Source of the DNA: Paenibacillus sp. 598K
Lineage (GTDB): Bacteria > Bacillota > Bacilli > Paenibacillales > Paenibacillaceae
DNA length: 46,957 bases
Direction: 5' to 3'
Assembly: GCF_003851045.1 (NCBI RefSeq)
Contig: NZ_BFBX01000130.1
Coordinates: 593 to 47,549 of the forward strand
Below the pieces are notes generated by a model that was not told the DNA's origin, ran no database searches, and saw only the letters and a program-made list of their open reading frames with translations. A program made the position numbers and the translations under genes. Below are positions 22,796 through 31,170 of this stretch, one piece after another; the stretch's first letter is position 1, and each line of letters opens with the position of its first letter.

Positions 22796-23096
22796 CGTTA
22801 TTGCTCCCCTCTCATTGGCATAATAAGCTTACATGAGTCCGACCGCCGTCATGCTGCTGTACCCGGCAATCCTTGCGTTATGGGTTCACCGCTTCATTTT
22901 GGTTGCTACACTGAGTATACCACCCCCAGACGGAATATAGCAGCAACGCTCAACGATGCATGATTTGTCGAAGTGCTGGGAAAAGTAAGTTGAATTATTT
23001 TTATGACAACCGGTTGACATATCGTATGTCAACCGGTTATCATACAGATGAAACCACAATGTAATCGCATTCAAAACGAACAAGGGGGAAACGAAT
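22796..23096 (+). other. Intergenic region holding the sugar operon control site
   Basis: These 301 bases lie between divergently transcribed genes. The left part carries the Shine-Dalgarno and presumed promoter of the DUF1992 gene. The right part carries the promoter-operator at 23008-23043 and a leader of about 45 nt to the GTG start at 23097. I see no further gene. Confidence 0.6.
23008..23043 (+). promoter_or_regulatory. Promoter with twin AACCGGTT LacI-type operators
   Basis: Two AACCGGTT palindromes lie at 23008-23015 and 23031-23038 inside a larger perfect inverted repeat (14-bp arms, 3-bp centre). A promoter is built into it: TTGACA at 23014-23019, an 18-bp spacer, TATCAT at 23038-23043. 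The operators overlap the edges of both boxes. The CG-centred palindrome is typical of LacI-family repressors, and two such regulators are encoded in the operon. Confidence 0.8.
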
Positions 23097-24470
23097 GTGA
23101 AATGGATGAAGGGTATGGCTCTAACAGTAGGCTTGTCGATGGTGTTGACTGCGTGCTCCGGCGGCTCTGGCGGAGGCAGCGCCACAGGCAGCAACAGCGG
23201 CGGTGCGTCAGAGGGCGAGAAACCGAGCACAGGCACATCGGAGCAAGCCAATCCGGTCAAGCTGACGTTCTTCAACACCTCGGCGGAGGTTAATACCGTC
23301 TTCGAGGAGCTGTTCAAGGCGTACAACCAGATCAACCCCAATGTAACGATCGAGCTGATCCCGACGCCGATCGGGGGCGCTCAGCTGGAGAAGTTCCAGT
23401 CGCTGATCGCCTCCGGCAGCCCGGCCAATATTGCCAATCTGGACCCGGGCACGATCATGCAGTTCGAGAGCAGCTTCCTCGACCTGGAGTCGGAGAAGGC
23501 CAAGTACGAGGGATTGACGAAGCCAGGCGCCATCGATGCGGCGCTGCTCGACGGCAAGTTCCTCGGGGTGCCGTGGACCGCGCAAGGCTACGGATTGCTC
23601 TATAACAAGAAGGCTGTCGAGGAAGCGACCGGCGCAGCATTCGATCCGGCCTCGATCAAGACGCGCGACGATCTGGCGGCGCTGTTCGAGAAGATCGAAG
23701 CCGCCGGCAAAGCGCCGGTGATGATCCATGGCGCGGACTGGTCGCTCGGCGCCCACTACCTTGGGCTGACGTACTCGCTGCAATCGGACAAGGTGGACAC
23801 GAACCGGGCATTCGTCGACGAGCTCAAGTCCGGCGCAGCCGATCTGGCGACCAACGAGAAGTTCAATGGCCTGATGGACACCTTCGATCTGCTTAAGCAA
23901 TATAACGCCCGCAAGAGCGATCCATTGGTTGCCGACTACATGAAGGACAGCACCGATTTTGCCAACGGCGAGGCTGCCTTCTACTTTATGGGTGACTGGA
24001 CGTGGGCCGTCATCGGCACGCTGGAGGGCCGTGACGAGGAGTTTGGCGTCATCCCGGTTCCGATCAGCAATAACCCAGACGACTTCGGCAACAGCCAGAT
24101 CGCATACAGTCAGCCGAAGCTGCTGGCGATCGACGGCTCCGGCTCGACGCCGGAGCAGCAGGAAGCGGCCAAAGCATTCGTCGAGTGGCTGGTGACAAGC
24201 AAGGAAGGGCAAGAGGCGATCGTCAATAAGATGGGACTGGCAATGCCGTACAAGGATGTACAGGCCACCAGCACCAACGTCATCTCCAACGTCGTCACGC
24301 AATTCGTAGATGCAGGCAAGATTATCGACATCGGCGTCATCAACTACCTGCCGCAGGATTACTGGGCGAAGACCGGCGCTTCGATGCAGAAGTATCTGGT
24401 CGGCAATATCGATCGGGCGGCGCTCGCTGCCGAGGTGCAGGATTACTGGAAAGCCAACGCGAGTCGCTGA
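23097..24470 (+). CDS. Sugar-binding lipoprotein of a CUT1 ABC importer
   Basis: This is an extracellular binding protein of 457 residues with a GTG start preceded by AAGGGGGAA. The lipoprotein signal ends LTAC with Cys20 as the lipidated residue, and a Ser/Gly linker follows. The fold is that of MalE-like proteins: KLTFFNTSAEVNTVFEELF at the start of lobe 1, PWTAQGYGLLYNK, YFMGDWTW and SKEGQEAIVNK. It is the first gene after the twin operator. The phosphorylase and sugar kinase downstream point to sucrose or a related fructoside as ligand, which is inference. Confidence 0.9.
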   Translation: MKWMKGMALTVGLSMVLTACSGGSGGGSATGSNSGGASEGEKPSTGTSEQANPVKLTFFNTSAEVNTVFEELFKAYNQINPNVTIELIPTPIGGAQLEKFQSLIASGSPANIANLDPGTIMQFESSFLDLESEKAKYEGLTKPGAIDAALLDGKFLGVPWTAQGYGLLYNKKAVEEATGAAFDPASIKTRDDLAALFEKIEAAGKAPVMIHGADWSLGAHYLGLTYSLQSDKVDTNRAFVDELKSGAADLATNEKFNGLMDTFDLLKQYNARKSDPLVADYMKDSTDFANGEAAFYFMGDWTWAVIGTLEGRDEEFGVIPVPISNNPDDFGNSQIAYSQPKLLAIDGSGSTPEQQEAAKAFVEWLVTSKEGQEAIVNKMGLAMPYKDVQATSTNVISNVVTQFVDAGKIIDIGVINYLPQDYWAKTGASMQKYLVGNIDRAALAAEVQDYWKANASR

Positions 24471-24499
24471 CTCGCGAGCAAGACTGATTAACGCTTCTG

Positions 24500-24530
24500 T
24501 CGGAGCTGACCCTTCAGGTTAGCTCCGACT
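24500..24530 (+). promoter_or_regulatory. Strong intercistronic hairpin after the binding-protein gene
   Basis: GTCGGAGCT (24500-24508) pairs with AGCTCCGAC (24522-24530), with extra inner pairs. There is no T-tract, so it is more likely a stability or processing element that keeps the binding-protein mRNA more abundant than the permease part. Confidence 0.55.
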
Positions 24531-24605
24531 TGCAAGAGAGGCCCGGCGAACAACCTACGCTTGCCTCATGCGCAAGCCAATTCCGGTTGCAAAGGATGCT
24601 GCATC

Positions 24606-25487
24606 ATGAAAAATAATCGCTTCTTCACTAATGCAGGAACGTTCCTGCTGTTCGGAGGGCCGGCAACGATCGCCTTTGCCGCCGTCATCGTTATTCCCTT
24701 CGTGGTTGGTCTCTATCTGACCTTTACCAACTGGGATGTGCGCACCGGCGATAGCACCCTCATCGGCTTGACCAACTACGTCGCAGTGTTCCAGGACAAG
24801 GTGTTTTTGACCCAGCTCTGGTTCACGATGAAGTATGTCTTCTTTACGGTGCTGATCTCCAACGGCTTTGCCTTCTTCATCGCGCTTGCGCTGACGAGCG
24901 GCCTGAAGGGGGAGAAGTGGCTGCGCACCGGATTTTTTACGCCTAACCTGATCGGCGGCATCGTGCTGGGCTACTTGTGGCAGACGTTGTTCTCGCAGGT
25001 TATGCCTTATCTGGGACGAGAGTATGGCTGGTCGCTGTTCCAGACGTCCTGGCTGACAAGTACAGACACGGCATTCTGGGCGCTGGTCATCGCAACAGCC
25101 TGGCAGCTGACGGGCTACCTGATGATCATCTATATCGCAGGCTTTACGGGCGTGCCATCCGATGTGCTGGAAGCCGCCAGTATCGACGGAGCCAAGCGCT
25201 CGGTTATCATCCGACGCATCATCCTGCCGCTTTCGATCCCGGCGCTGGTCATCTGCGTATTCATCTCGTTGTCGCGCTCGTTCCTGACCTATGATATTAA
25301 CCTGGCCTTGACCAAGGGCGGACCGTTCAATTCGACGGAGTTGGCCTCCTATCATATCGTGCAGAAGGCCTTCCTATCCAATCAGTACGGGGTCGGTCAG
25401 GCGGAAGCGGTCGTGCTGTTCGTTGTCGTAGCCGTTATTGCGCTGTCCCAATCTTATCTGCTCAAGAGACTGGAGGTCGAAGCGTAA
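24606..25487 (+). CDS. Sugar ABC permease 1 (MalF-like)
   Basis: This is a membrane permease of 293 residues. I place the start at the ATG at 24606 (MKNNRFFTNAG), preceded by AAAGGATG; a more upstream start would add a polar, cysteine-rich tail. About six membrane segments are seen and the EAA loop is LEAASIDGAKRSVIIRRIILP. Text such as GLYLTFTNWDV near residue 40 and LTKGGPFNSTE are typical of CUT1 permeases. It overlaps permease 2 by one base (TAATG). Confidence 0.92.
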   Translation: MKNNRFFTNAGTFLLFGGPATIAFAAVIVIPFVVGLYLTFTNWDVRTGDSTLIGLTNYVAVFQDKVFLTQLWFTMKYVFFTVLISNGFAFFIALALTSGLKGEKWLRTGFFTPNLIGGIVLGYLWQTLFSQVMPYLGREYGWSLFQTSWLTSTDTAFWALVIATAWQLTGYLMIIYIAGFTGVPSDVLEAASIDGAKRSVIIRRIILPLSIPALVICVFISLSRSFLTYDINLALTKGGPFNSTELASYHIVQKAFLSNQYGVGQAEAVVLFVVVAVIALSQSYLLKRLEVEA

Positions 25488-26311
25488 TGACCGATCGACA
25501 GCCCTTTGCGATCCCCAAAGCGATCATTCTTTATGCGGCTCTGGCGATGTTCCTGTTTCCTTTTCTGCTGGTCGTCATGAACTCGTTCAAACGCACCCAG
25601 GACTTCGTGCAGAATCCGCTGGCGCTGCCGTCTAGCCTTACGTTTGCCAACTACAGCTACGCCTTCGACAGCATGGGCTTCCTGCGCGCCTTCGGCAACT
25701 CGATGCTGATCACCGTTATCTCGGTGCTGCTGATCTTGCTGTTCGCCTCGATGACGGGGTATCTGTTCGTGCGCTTCAAGTGGAAGCTGAACGGCATCCT
25801 GTTCTTCATCATGCTGGCCTCGATGGCATTGCCGTTCCAGGTGCTGATGATCCCGCTCGTCATGGTCTACGGGCAGTTCGACCTGCTCAATTCCAAGACG
25901 ACGCTGCTGTTCCTCTATGCGGGCTTTGGCATTCCGTTCGGCGTGTTCACGTTCCACGGCTTCATCAAGGGCATCCCGTACGAGCTGGAGGAGTCGGCTT
26001 TTATCGAGGGAAGCTCGCGTTTGCGGACGTTTTTTCAGATCATCCTGCCGCTGCTCAAGCCGGTCATGATGACGCTGATCGTCCTCGACGTGCTGTGGAT
26101 CTGGAATGACTATCTGCTGCCAAGTCTTGTGCTGCTGTCGCCGGAGCATCGGACGCTGCCTTTGTCGACGTATGCGTTTTTCTCCAGCTATTCGGTAGAC
26201 TACGGTCCGCTGATGGCCGGACTGGTGATGACGATCATCCCGGTGCTGGCGATGTATCTGATGTTGCAGAATCATATTATCAAAGGCATTACCCAGGGCG
26301 CGCTCAAGTAA
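25487..26311 (+). CDS. Sugar ABC permease 2 (MalG-like)
   Basis: This is the partner permease of 274 residues. Typical CUT1 features are FPFLLVVMNSFKRTQDF near the N-terminus, the EAA loop LEESAFIEGSSRLRTFFQIILP, and the C-terminal LQNHIIKGITQGALK. The start codon overlaps the stop of permease 1. The ATPase is not encoded here and is presumably the shared MsmK-type protein. A regulator gene follows after 59 bp. Confidence 0.92.
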   Translation: MTDRQPFAIPKAIILYAALAMFLFPFLLVVMNSFKRTQDFVQNPLALPSSLTFANYSYAFDSMGFLRAFGNSMLITVISVLLILLFASMTGYLFVRFKWKLNGILFFIMLASMALPFQVLMIPLVMVYGQFDLLNSKTTLLFLYAGFGIPFGVFTFHGFIKGIPYELEESAFIEGSSRLRTFFQIILPLLKPVMMTLIVLDVLWIWNDYLLPSLVLLSPEHRTLPLSTYAFFSSYSVDYGPLMAGLVMTIIPVLAMYLMLQNHIIKGITQGALK

Positions 26312-26370
26312 AAGGATGGCCCGCTCCGTCGCTGCTGGTTTATACTTGGGTTAAAAACAAGGTGAGTGCA

Positions 26371-27357
26371 ATGCCAAAAATTGACGATGTAGCCCGGCGT
26401 GCCGGCGTTTCCGTGACGACCGTCTCCCGTGTGTTGAACAATAGAGGGTATATCAGTCAGAAAACCCGAGACAAGGTGAATCAGGCAATGACGGAGCTGA
26501 ATTACCAACCCAACGAGATGGCCCGGGCGTTGTTCCGACGACGCTCGAACATGATCGGTCTGATCATCCCGACCGTCGCCCATCCGTTCTTCGGCGAGCT
26601 GACCTACCATCTGGAGCATTATGCCGACCAGTACGGCTACAAGCTGCTGCTATGCAACTCCAACCGCAATCTCGACAAGGAAATGCAATATATCGAGATG
26701 CTGAAAAAAAATCAGGTCGACGGCATCATCATGGGCAGCGCGGCGCTCGAGGTCGAGCACTATCTGAACCTGCAGTTGCCGATCGTGTCATTCGAACGCA
26801 GCGTCTCGGAGCACATCCCTCGCGTCACCTCGGACAACCATATGGGCGGGCGGCTGGCGGCCCGTCATCTGAGGGATCAGGGCTGCAAGCGGCTAGCCTA
26901 TGTATGCCGGGGACTGGATGGCCCGCATCATCAGGCGCTGTCGGCAGTCGGCCGGGGCGAGGGCTTCCGGGAGGAGCTGGCGCTCTCGGGAATCGAGCCG
27001 CTCTACGTGGAGATGGAGGCCGGTGCTGACCCATACGCCGGCGAAGCGGAGCTGGCCAAGCTCCTGCAGAATCACCCGGAGATCGACGGGATCTTCGCCA
27101 GCAGCGATGTGATCGCGTCGGAGGTGATCCAGGCCTGCCGCAAGCTGGGGCGCGAGGTGCCGCAGCAGCTCAGAGTCGTCGGCTATGACGACAGTCTGGT
27201 CGCTTCGCTCGTCTCGCCGAGGCTGACGACGATCCGACAGCCGGTGCGGGAGATGAGTCAACAGACGATCGAGCTGCTCCTGCAGCAGATTGAGGGAGAG
27301 CAAGTCCCGATGAGCAATAGGTTTCAGGTCACCCTTGTCGAGCGTGATTCGACATAA
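26371..27357 (+). CDS. LacI family regulator 1
   Basis: This repressor of 328 residues has the N-terminal helix-turn-helix PKIDDVARRAGVSVTTVSRV and the hinge NYQPNEMARAL. A periplasmic-binding-like sensor domain follows (GLIIPTVAHPFFGEL, VDGIIMGS, FASSDVIASEV, VVGYDDS). The ATG at 26371 fits GGTGA upstream. It is adjacent to a second LacI regulator with which it shares VGVSVTTVSRVLNNRGY-type text and the same layout, indicating gene duplication. It is a likely ligand-responsive controller of the AACCGGTT promoter upstream. Confidence 0.93.
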   Translation: MPKIDDVARRAGVSVTTVSRVLNNRGYISQKTRDKVNQAMTELNYQPNEMARALFRRRSNMIGLIIPTVAHPFFGELTYHLEHYADQYGYKLLLCNSNRNLDKEMQYIEMLKKNQVDGIIMGSAALEVEHYLNLQLPIVSFERSVSEHIPRVTSDNHMGGRLAARHLRDQGCKRLAYVCRGLDGPHHQALSAVGRGEGFREELALSGIEPLYVEMEAGADPYAGEAELAKLLQNHPEIDGIFASSDVIASEVIQACRKLGREVPQQLRVVGYDDSLVASLVSPRLTTIRQPVREMSQQTIELLLQQIEGEQVPMSNRFQVTLVERDST

Positions 27358-27393
27358 CGTATGGGAGGGGGCCGAGACGAGGAGGCCCTACGT

Positions 27394-28368
27394 ATGACAG
27401 TAACGATCAAAGACATCGCAGAAAAAGTCGGCGTCTCGGTAACGACCGTATCCAGGGTGCTGAACAACCGAGGATATCTGAGCGACAGTCTGAAGCAGCG
27501 CGTACAGGAGGCGATGGACGAGCTGAACTACCAGCCCAACGAACTGGCGCGTTCGCTCTCCCGCAGGAAGTCGCATGTCATCGGACTGATCATCCCGGAT
27601 ATTTCCCATCCGTTCTTCGCCCAGTTGACCAAGCATATCGAGTACTACGCTTACAAGCACGGGTACAAGCTGATGTTGTGCAACTCGTTGCTCCACCGGC
27701 AAAAGGAAAAGGAATATATCGACCTGCTGCGCGCCAGTCAGGTGGACGGCATCATCATGGGCAGTCATACGATGACGGTCAAGGACTACGTATCGATCCG
27801 GCTGCCGCTGGTGACGCTGGACCGCCAGATCTCGCCGTCGATCCCGTTTATCGCCTCCGACAACTACCGGGGCGGCAAGCTGGCGACCGACCTGCTCATC
27901 CGCAAATCCTGCCGCAAGATCGCCTATCTGAGCGGCAATCTGCGGCTTCATCTGTTGGCCAAGCAGCGGTATGATGCCTTCATGGAGACGGTGCAGAGCA
28001 GAGGCGTCGAGCATGTGGTCCGAGAGACCGATCTGAACGGCTTCAAGTACAAGGACTATGAGCCGCTGGTGCAGGGGTTGTTCGCCGAGCATCCGGATAT
28101 CGACGGCGTATTCGCCAGCAGCGACATGCTGGCGCAGCAGGTGCTGCGCGAGTGCAGGCGGCTCGGCCGGGCTGTGCCGGAACAGGTCAAGGTTGTCGGC
28201 TATGATGGTATCCAGGCAGCAGGCCTGGACGAGCTGACGACGATCCAGCAGCCGATTAAGGAGATGGGCAGGCTCGCCGTGGAGCATCTGCTCCTGCATA
28301 TGGCGGGCGAAGAGACGCCGCTGGAGACGATCCTGCCGGTCCGCCTGCTGGAGAGAGAGACAACCTAG
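27394..28368 (+). CDS. LacI family regulator 2
   Basis: This repressor of 324 residues starts at the ATG at 27394, preceded by GAGGAGG. The helix-turn-helix VTIKDIAEKVGVSVTTVSRV is followed by the hinge NYQPNELARSL. The sensor domain reads GLIIPDISHPFFAQL, VDGIIMGSH, VFASSDMLAQQV, VVGYDG. It is a paralogue of regulator 1. Recognition helices are practically identical (VSVTTVSRVLNNRGY in both), so both probably read the same operator, but the ligand pockets differ. That suggests two inputs into one promoter, or heterodimer formation. Confidence 0.93.
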   Translation: MTVTIKDIAEKVGVSVTTVSRVLNNRGYLSDSLKQRVQEAMDELNYQPNELARSLSRRKSHVIGLIIPDISHPFFAQLTKHIEYYAYKHGYKLMLCNSLLHRQKEKEYIDLLRASQVDGIIMGSHTMTVKDYVSIRLPLVTLDRQISPSIPFIASDNYRGGKLATDLLIRKSCRKIAYLSGNLRLHLLAKQRYDAFMETVQSRGVEHVVRETDLNGFKYKDYEPLVQGLFAEHPDIDGVFASSDMLAQQVLRECRRLGRAVPEQVKVVGYDGIQAAGLDELTTIQQPIKEMGRLAVEHLLLHMAGEETPLETILPVRLLERETT

Positions 28369-28429
28369 AGCGGCAGGTATTGGAGTACCGAGCCGCAGCC
28401 CGCAAAATTTGGCTTCAGGAGGATACGAC

Positions 28430-29389
28430 GTGTTGCGATTCAAGGATAGCCTCGGACTCGCCGCCCGGCCCAATGATGTGCTGGCGGTCGGCGAGATGCT
28501 GGTCGATTTCATCGCGGAAGAGTATGAGGAAGAAGCAACAAGAGAGTCGGCCTACCGTCCGTACTTCGGCGGAGCGCCGGCTAACCTGGCGATGAATGCG
28601 CAAAAGCTGGGTGCGCGCGCGAAGGTGGCGGCGGCGGTAGGACGCGACCGTCTCGGCGACTATCTGATCGGCCGCCTGGAGGCTGCGGCGATGAGCACGG
28701 AGCTGGTGGAGCGCGTCCGAAAGGCCACCAGCATGGTGCTGCTGACCAAGAGCCAGAACAGCCCGGTACCGATCTTCTATCGGAGCGCCGATCATCGCCT
28801 GTCGCTGACGCCGCAGCTGGCGCAAGCGGTTCGCGATTCGGCGGTGCTGCATCTGTCCTGCTGGCCGCTGTCGAGACAGCCGTCCCGAGGGACGATCGAG
28901 GCGGCGATGCGGATCGCCGCCGAGCAGGGCGTGCTGATCGGCTTCGATCCGAATTATCATCCGGCGCTCTGGCCGGAGGATGAGGACGGCGTCGCTTATG
29001 TGCGATGGATGATCGGCCAGGCCGACGTGATCAAGCCTTCCGACGATGACGCCGAGCGGTTGTTTGGCAAGGATACGCCGGACAATCAGCTGGCCAAGTT
29101 TATAGCGTTGGGGGCCAAGCTGGTCATCCTGACGCTGGGTCGGGAGGGGGCGATCGCCTCGGATGGCCGGGAGACGCTACGTTTCCCCTCGCTTGCGACG
29201 GAGGTTGCGGATACGACGGGGGCGGGAGATGCCTTCTGGTCGGGATTTTACACGAGTCTCATCCAGGGGGATACGGTGGAGACGGCGATCCGGCTCGGAT
29301 TTGCCGTGAGCGCGTACAAGCTGCGCTCGATCGGCGCCGTCGTCGACTTGCCGCGGCTGGACAAGATTCGCCAGATGTACGGACTATAG
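28430..29389 (+). CDS. PfkB family sugar kinase (fructokinase-like)
   Basis: This ribokinase-fold sugar kinase has 319 residues. The GTG at 28430 is chosen because AGGAGG lies 7 bases before it. PfkB signature 1 is seen as GGAPANLAMNAQKLG, and signature 2 with the catalytic Asp as DTTGAGDAFWSGF. In the operon it would phosphorylate fructose released by the phosphorylase, or the disaccharide itself if the phosphorylase is of the 6F-phosphate type. It is followed after 12 bp by the phosphorylase gene. Confidence 0.88.
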   Translation: MLRFKDSLGLAARPNDVLAVGEMLVDFIAEEYEEEATRESAYRPYFGGAPANLAMNAQKLGARAKVAAAVGRDRLGDYLIGRLEAAAMSTELVERVRKATSMVLLTKSQNSPVPIFYRSADHRLSLTPQLAQAVRDSAVLHLSCWPLSRQPSRGTIEAAMRIAAEQGVLIGFDPNYHPALWPEDEDGVAYVRWMIGQADVIKPSDDDAERLFGKDTPDNQLAKFIALGAKLVILTLGREGAIASDGRETLRFPSLATEVADTTGAGDAFWSGFYTSLIQGDTVETAIRLGFAVSAYKLRSIGAVVDLPRLDKIRQMYGL

Positions 29390-29401
29390 GAGGAGCAGGA
29401 G

Positions 29402-30871
29402 ATGACATTACACAATCAAGTGCAATTGATTACGTACCCGGATTCGATGGGCGGCGATCTGAAGGCGTTGCGCCATGTGCTGGAGACGCATCTGGCGGAT
29501 ATCGCTGCCGGAGGCGTCCATATCCTGCCGCCGTTCCCTTCGTCCGGCGATCGGGGGTTTGCCCCGCTCACTTATCTGGAGATCGAGCCCGCTTTTGGCA
29601 CATGGGAGGATGTGGCCGCGATCGGTCAGCGCTTCGATGTGCTGGTCGATCTGATGGTCAACCATATCTCGAGGCAGTCGCCGTACTTCCAGGACTTCCT
29701 CCAGAAGGGCAGAGCTTCGGAGTATGCCGACCTTTTCCTGACGCTCGACAAGATCTGGCCTGGCGGCGAGCCGGTTCAGGACGACATCGACCAGATGTTT
29801 TTGCGGCGGCCGCTGCCTTATTCGACCTATACGGTCGCATCGACAGGCGAGCAGGAGCGGGTATGGACGACCTTCGGCAAGACCGACCCCTCCGAGCAGA
29901 TCGACCTGGACATCTATTCGCAGCATACCAAGCAATTGCTCAAGACCTTCTTCCTGAACTTCAAGATGCACGGCGTCAAGATCGTCCGACTCGATGCCGT
30001 CGGCTATGTGATCAAGAAGCTGGGCACGAGTTGCTTTTTCGTAGAGCCGGACATCTACAGCTTCCTCGACTGGATCAAGGAGCTGGCCGATTCGCTGGAG
30101 CTGGAGCTGCTGCCGGAGGTGCATGCCCACTACAGCACGCAGTACAAGCTGGCGGAGCGCGGCTTCTGGATCTATGACTTCATCCTGCCCTATCGGATAC
30201 TGGAAGCGCTGCTGACGCATCGCAGCAGCGATCTGCTGGACTATCTGCGCACCCGCCCGCACCGGCAGTTCACGATGCTCGACTGCCATGACGGCATCCC
30301 GGTCAAGCCGGATCTCGACGAGCTGATCGACACGACGGCGGCTCGACGGCTGGTCGATCTGTGCATCGAGCGGGGGGCCAACCTCAGCCTCATCCTGTCG
30401 GAGGAGCACAAGTCCTCGGACGGCTTCGACGTCCATCAGATCCGCTGTACGTATTACTCTGCGTTGGCAGAGGACGACGATGCGTACCTGGCGGCGAGGG
30501 CGATCCAGCTGTTCACCCCAGGCATCCCGCAGGTGTACTATGTCGGATTGCTGGCGGGCGCCAACGACCAGGAGGCGGTGGCAAGTACGGGCGAGGGGCG
30601 CGAGATCAACCGGCGCAACTATACACTCGAGGAGATCGAGGCGCGTCTCGATCTACCTGTCGTCCAGCGGCTGATGGAGCTCATCCGCTTCCGCAACACC
30701 TATGCCGCCTTCGGCGGCGACTTTCAGGCGCTCGATGCGGGAGAGCAGATGCTCCGGCTCCGCTGGACGCTGGGTAATCAGCGGTGCGAGCTGACGGTGG
30801 ATCTGCCGTCCGGCCGCTCGGTCATTGTGTATACCGATGAGCAAGGGCAGTCGGCCGAGTATATCGTATAG
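29402..30871 (+). CDS. GH13_18 phosphorylase, most like sucrose 6F-phosphate phosphorylase
   Basis: This 489-residue enzyme is a glucoside phosphorylase of GH13 subfamily 18. Catalytic residues by motif are the nucleophile Asp198 (VRLDAVGY), acid/base Glu239 (LLPEVHAHY) and Asp297 (LDCHDGIP). Long stretches (QLITYPDSMGG, HILPPFPSSGDRGFAP, FGKTDPSEQIDLD, DCHDGIPVKPDLD) match what I recall of the Thermoanaerobacterium sucrose 6F-phosphate phosphorylase. The Arg of FLRR (135/136) and His345 (FDVHQI) correspond to the residues reported for fructose-6-phosphate binding there. It would form glucose-1-phosphate plus fructose-6-phosphate. Plain sucrose phosphorylase remains possible because uptake here is by ABC transport, which does not phosphorylate. 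Confidence 0.85.
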   Translation: MTLHNQVQLITYPDSMGGDLKALRHVLETHLADIAAGGVHILPPFPSSGDRGFAPLTYLEIEPAFGTWEDVAAIGQRFDVLVDLMVNHISRQSPYFQDFLQKGRASEYADLFLTLDKIWPGGEPVQDDIDQMFLRRPLPYSTYTVASTGEQERVWTTFGKTDPSEQIDLDIYSQHTKQLLKTFFLNFKMHGVKIVRLDAVGYVIKKLGTSCFFVEPDIYSFLDWIKELADSLELELLPEVHAHYSTQYKLAERGFWIYDFILPYRILEALLTHRSSDLLDYLRTRPHRQFTMLDCHDGIPVKPDLDELIDTTAARRLVDLCIERGANLSLILSEEHKSSDGFDVHQIRCTYYSALAEDDDAYLAARAIQLFTPGIPQVYYVGLLAGANDQEAVASTGEGREINRRNYTLEEIEARLDLPVVQRLMELIRFRNTYAAFGGDFQALDAGEQMLRLRWTLGNQRCELTVDLPSGRSVIVYTDEQGQSAEYIV

Positions 30872-30935
30872 GTTGATAGGCGGAGTCTGCTTGAGGCCTG
30901 GAGATGGCGGCGCCAATTCGCTTATTATATCGTGG

Positions 30936-30973
30936 GCAAGCCCCTTCCGCGTCAGTTGTCGGAGGGGGCTTGC
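30936..30973 (+). terminator. Terminator of the sugar operon
   Basis: GCAAGCCCCTTCCG (30936-30949) pairs with CGGAGGGGGCTTGC (30960-30973), with one G-U pair, around a 10-nt loop. The tail is only mildly T-rich. It lies 65 bp after the phosphorylase stop. Confidence 0.65.
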
Positions 30974-31170
30974 TTGCGTGGCATGGCGCGGCACTATTGC
31001 TCCTCTATCTCGACCGTCCGGCGCTGCTCCGTTGCTCCAGTGCACTTTTGTTCCTTATTCCGCTGGTGAGTGTGTCCGTCAAGCTGCGACTCGCGGCGCA
31101 GTGATATCGGACAGGCCCCGTGCTATGATAGGGAGTAGACATGCCGATGCTTCGGGGCAAGGAGGAGCCA

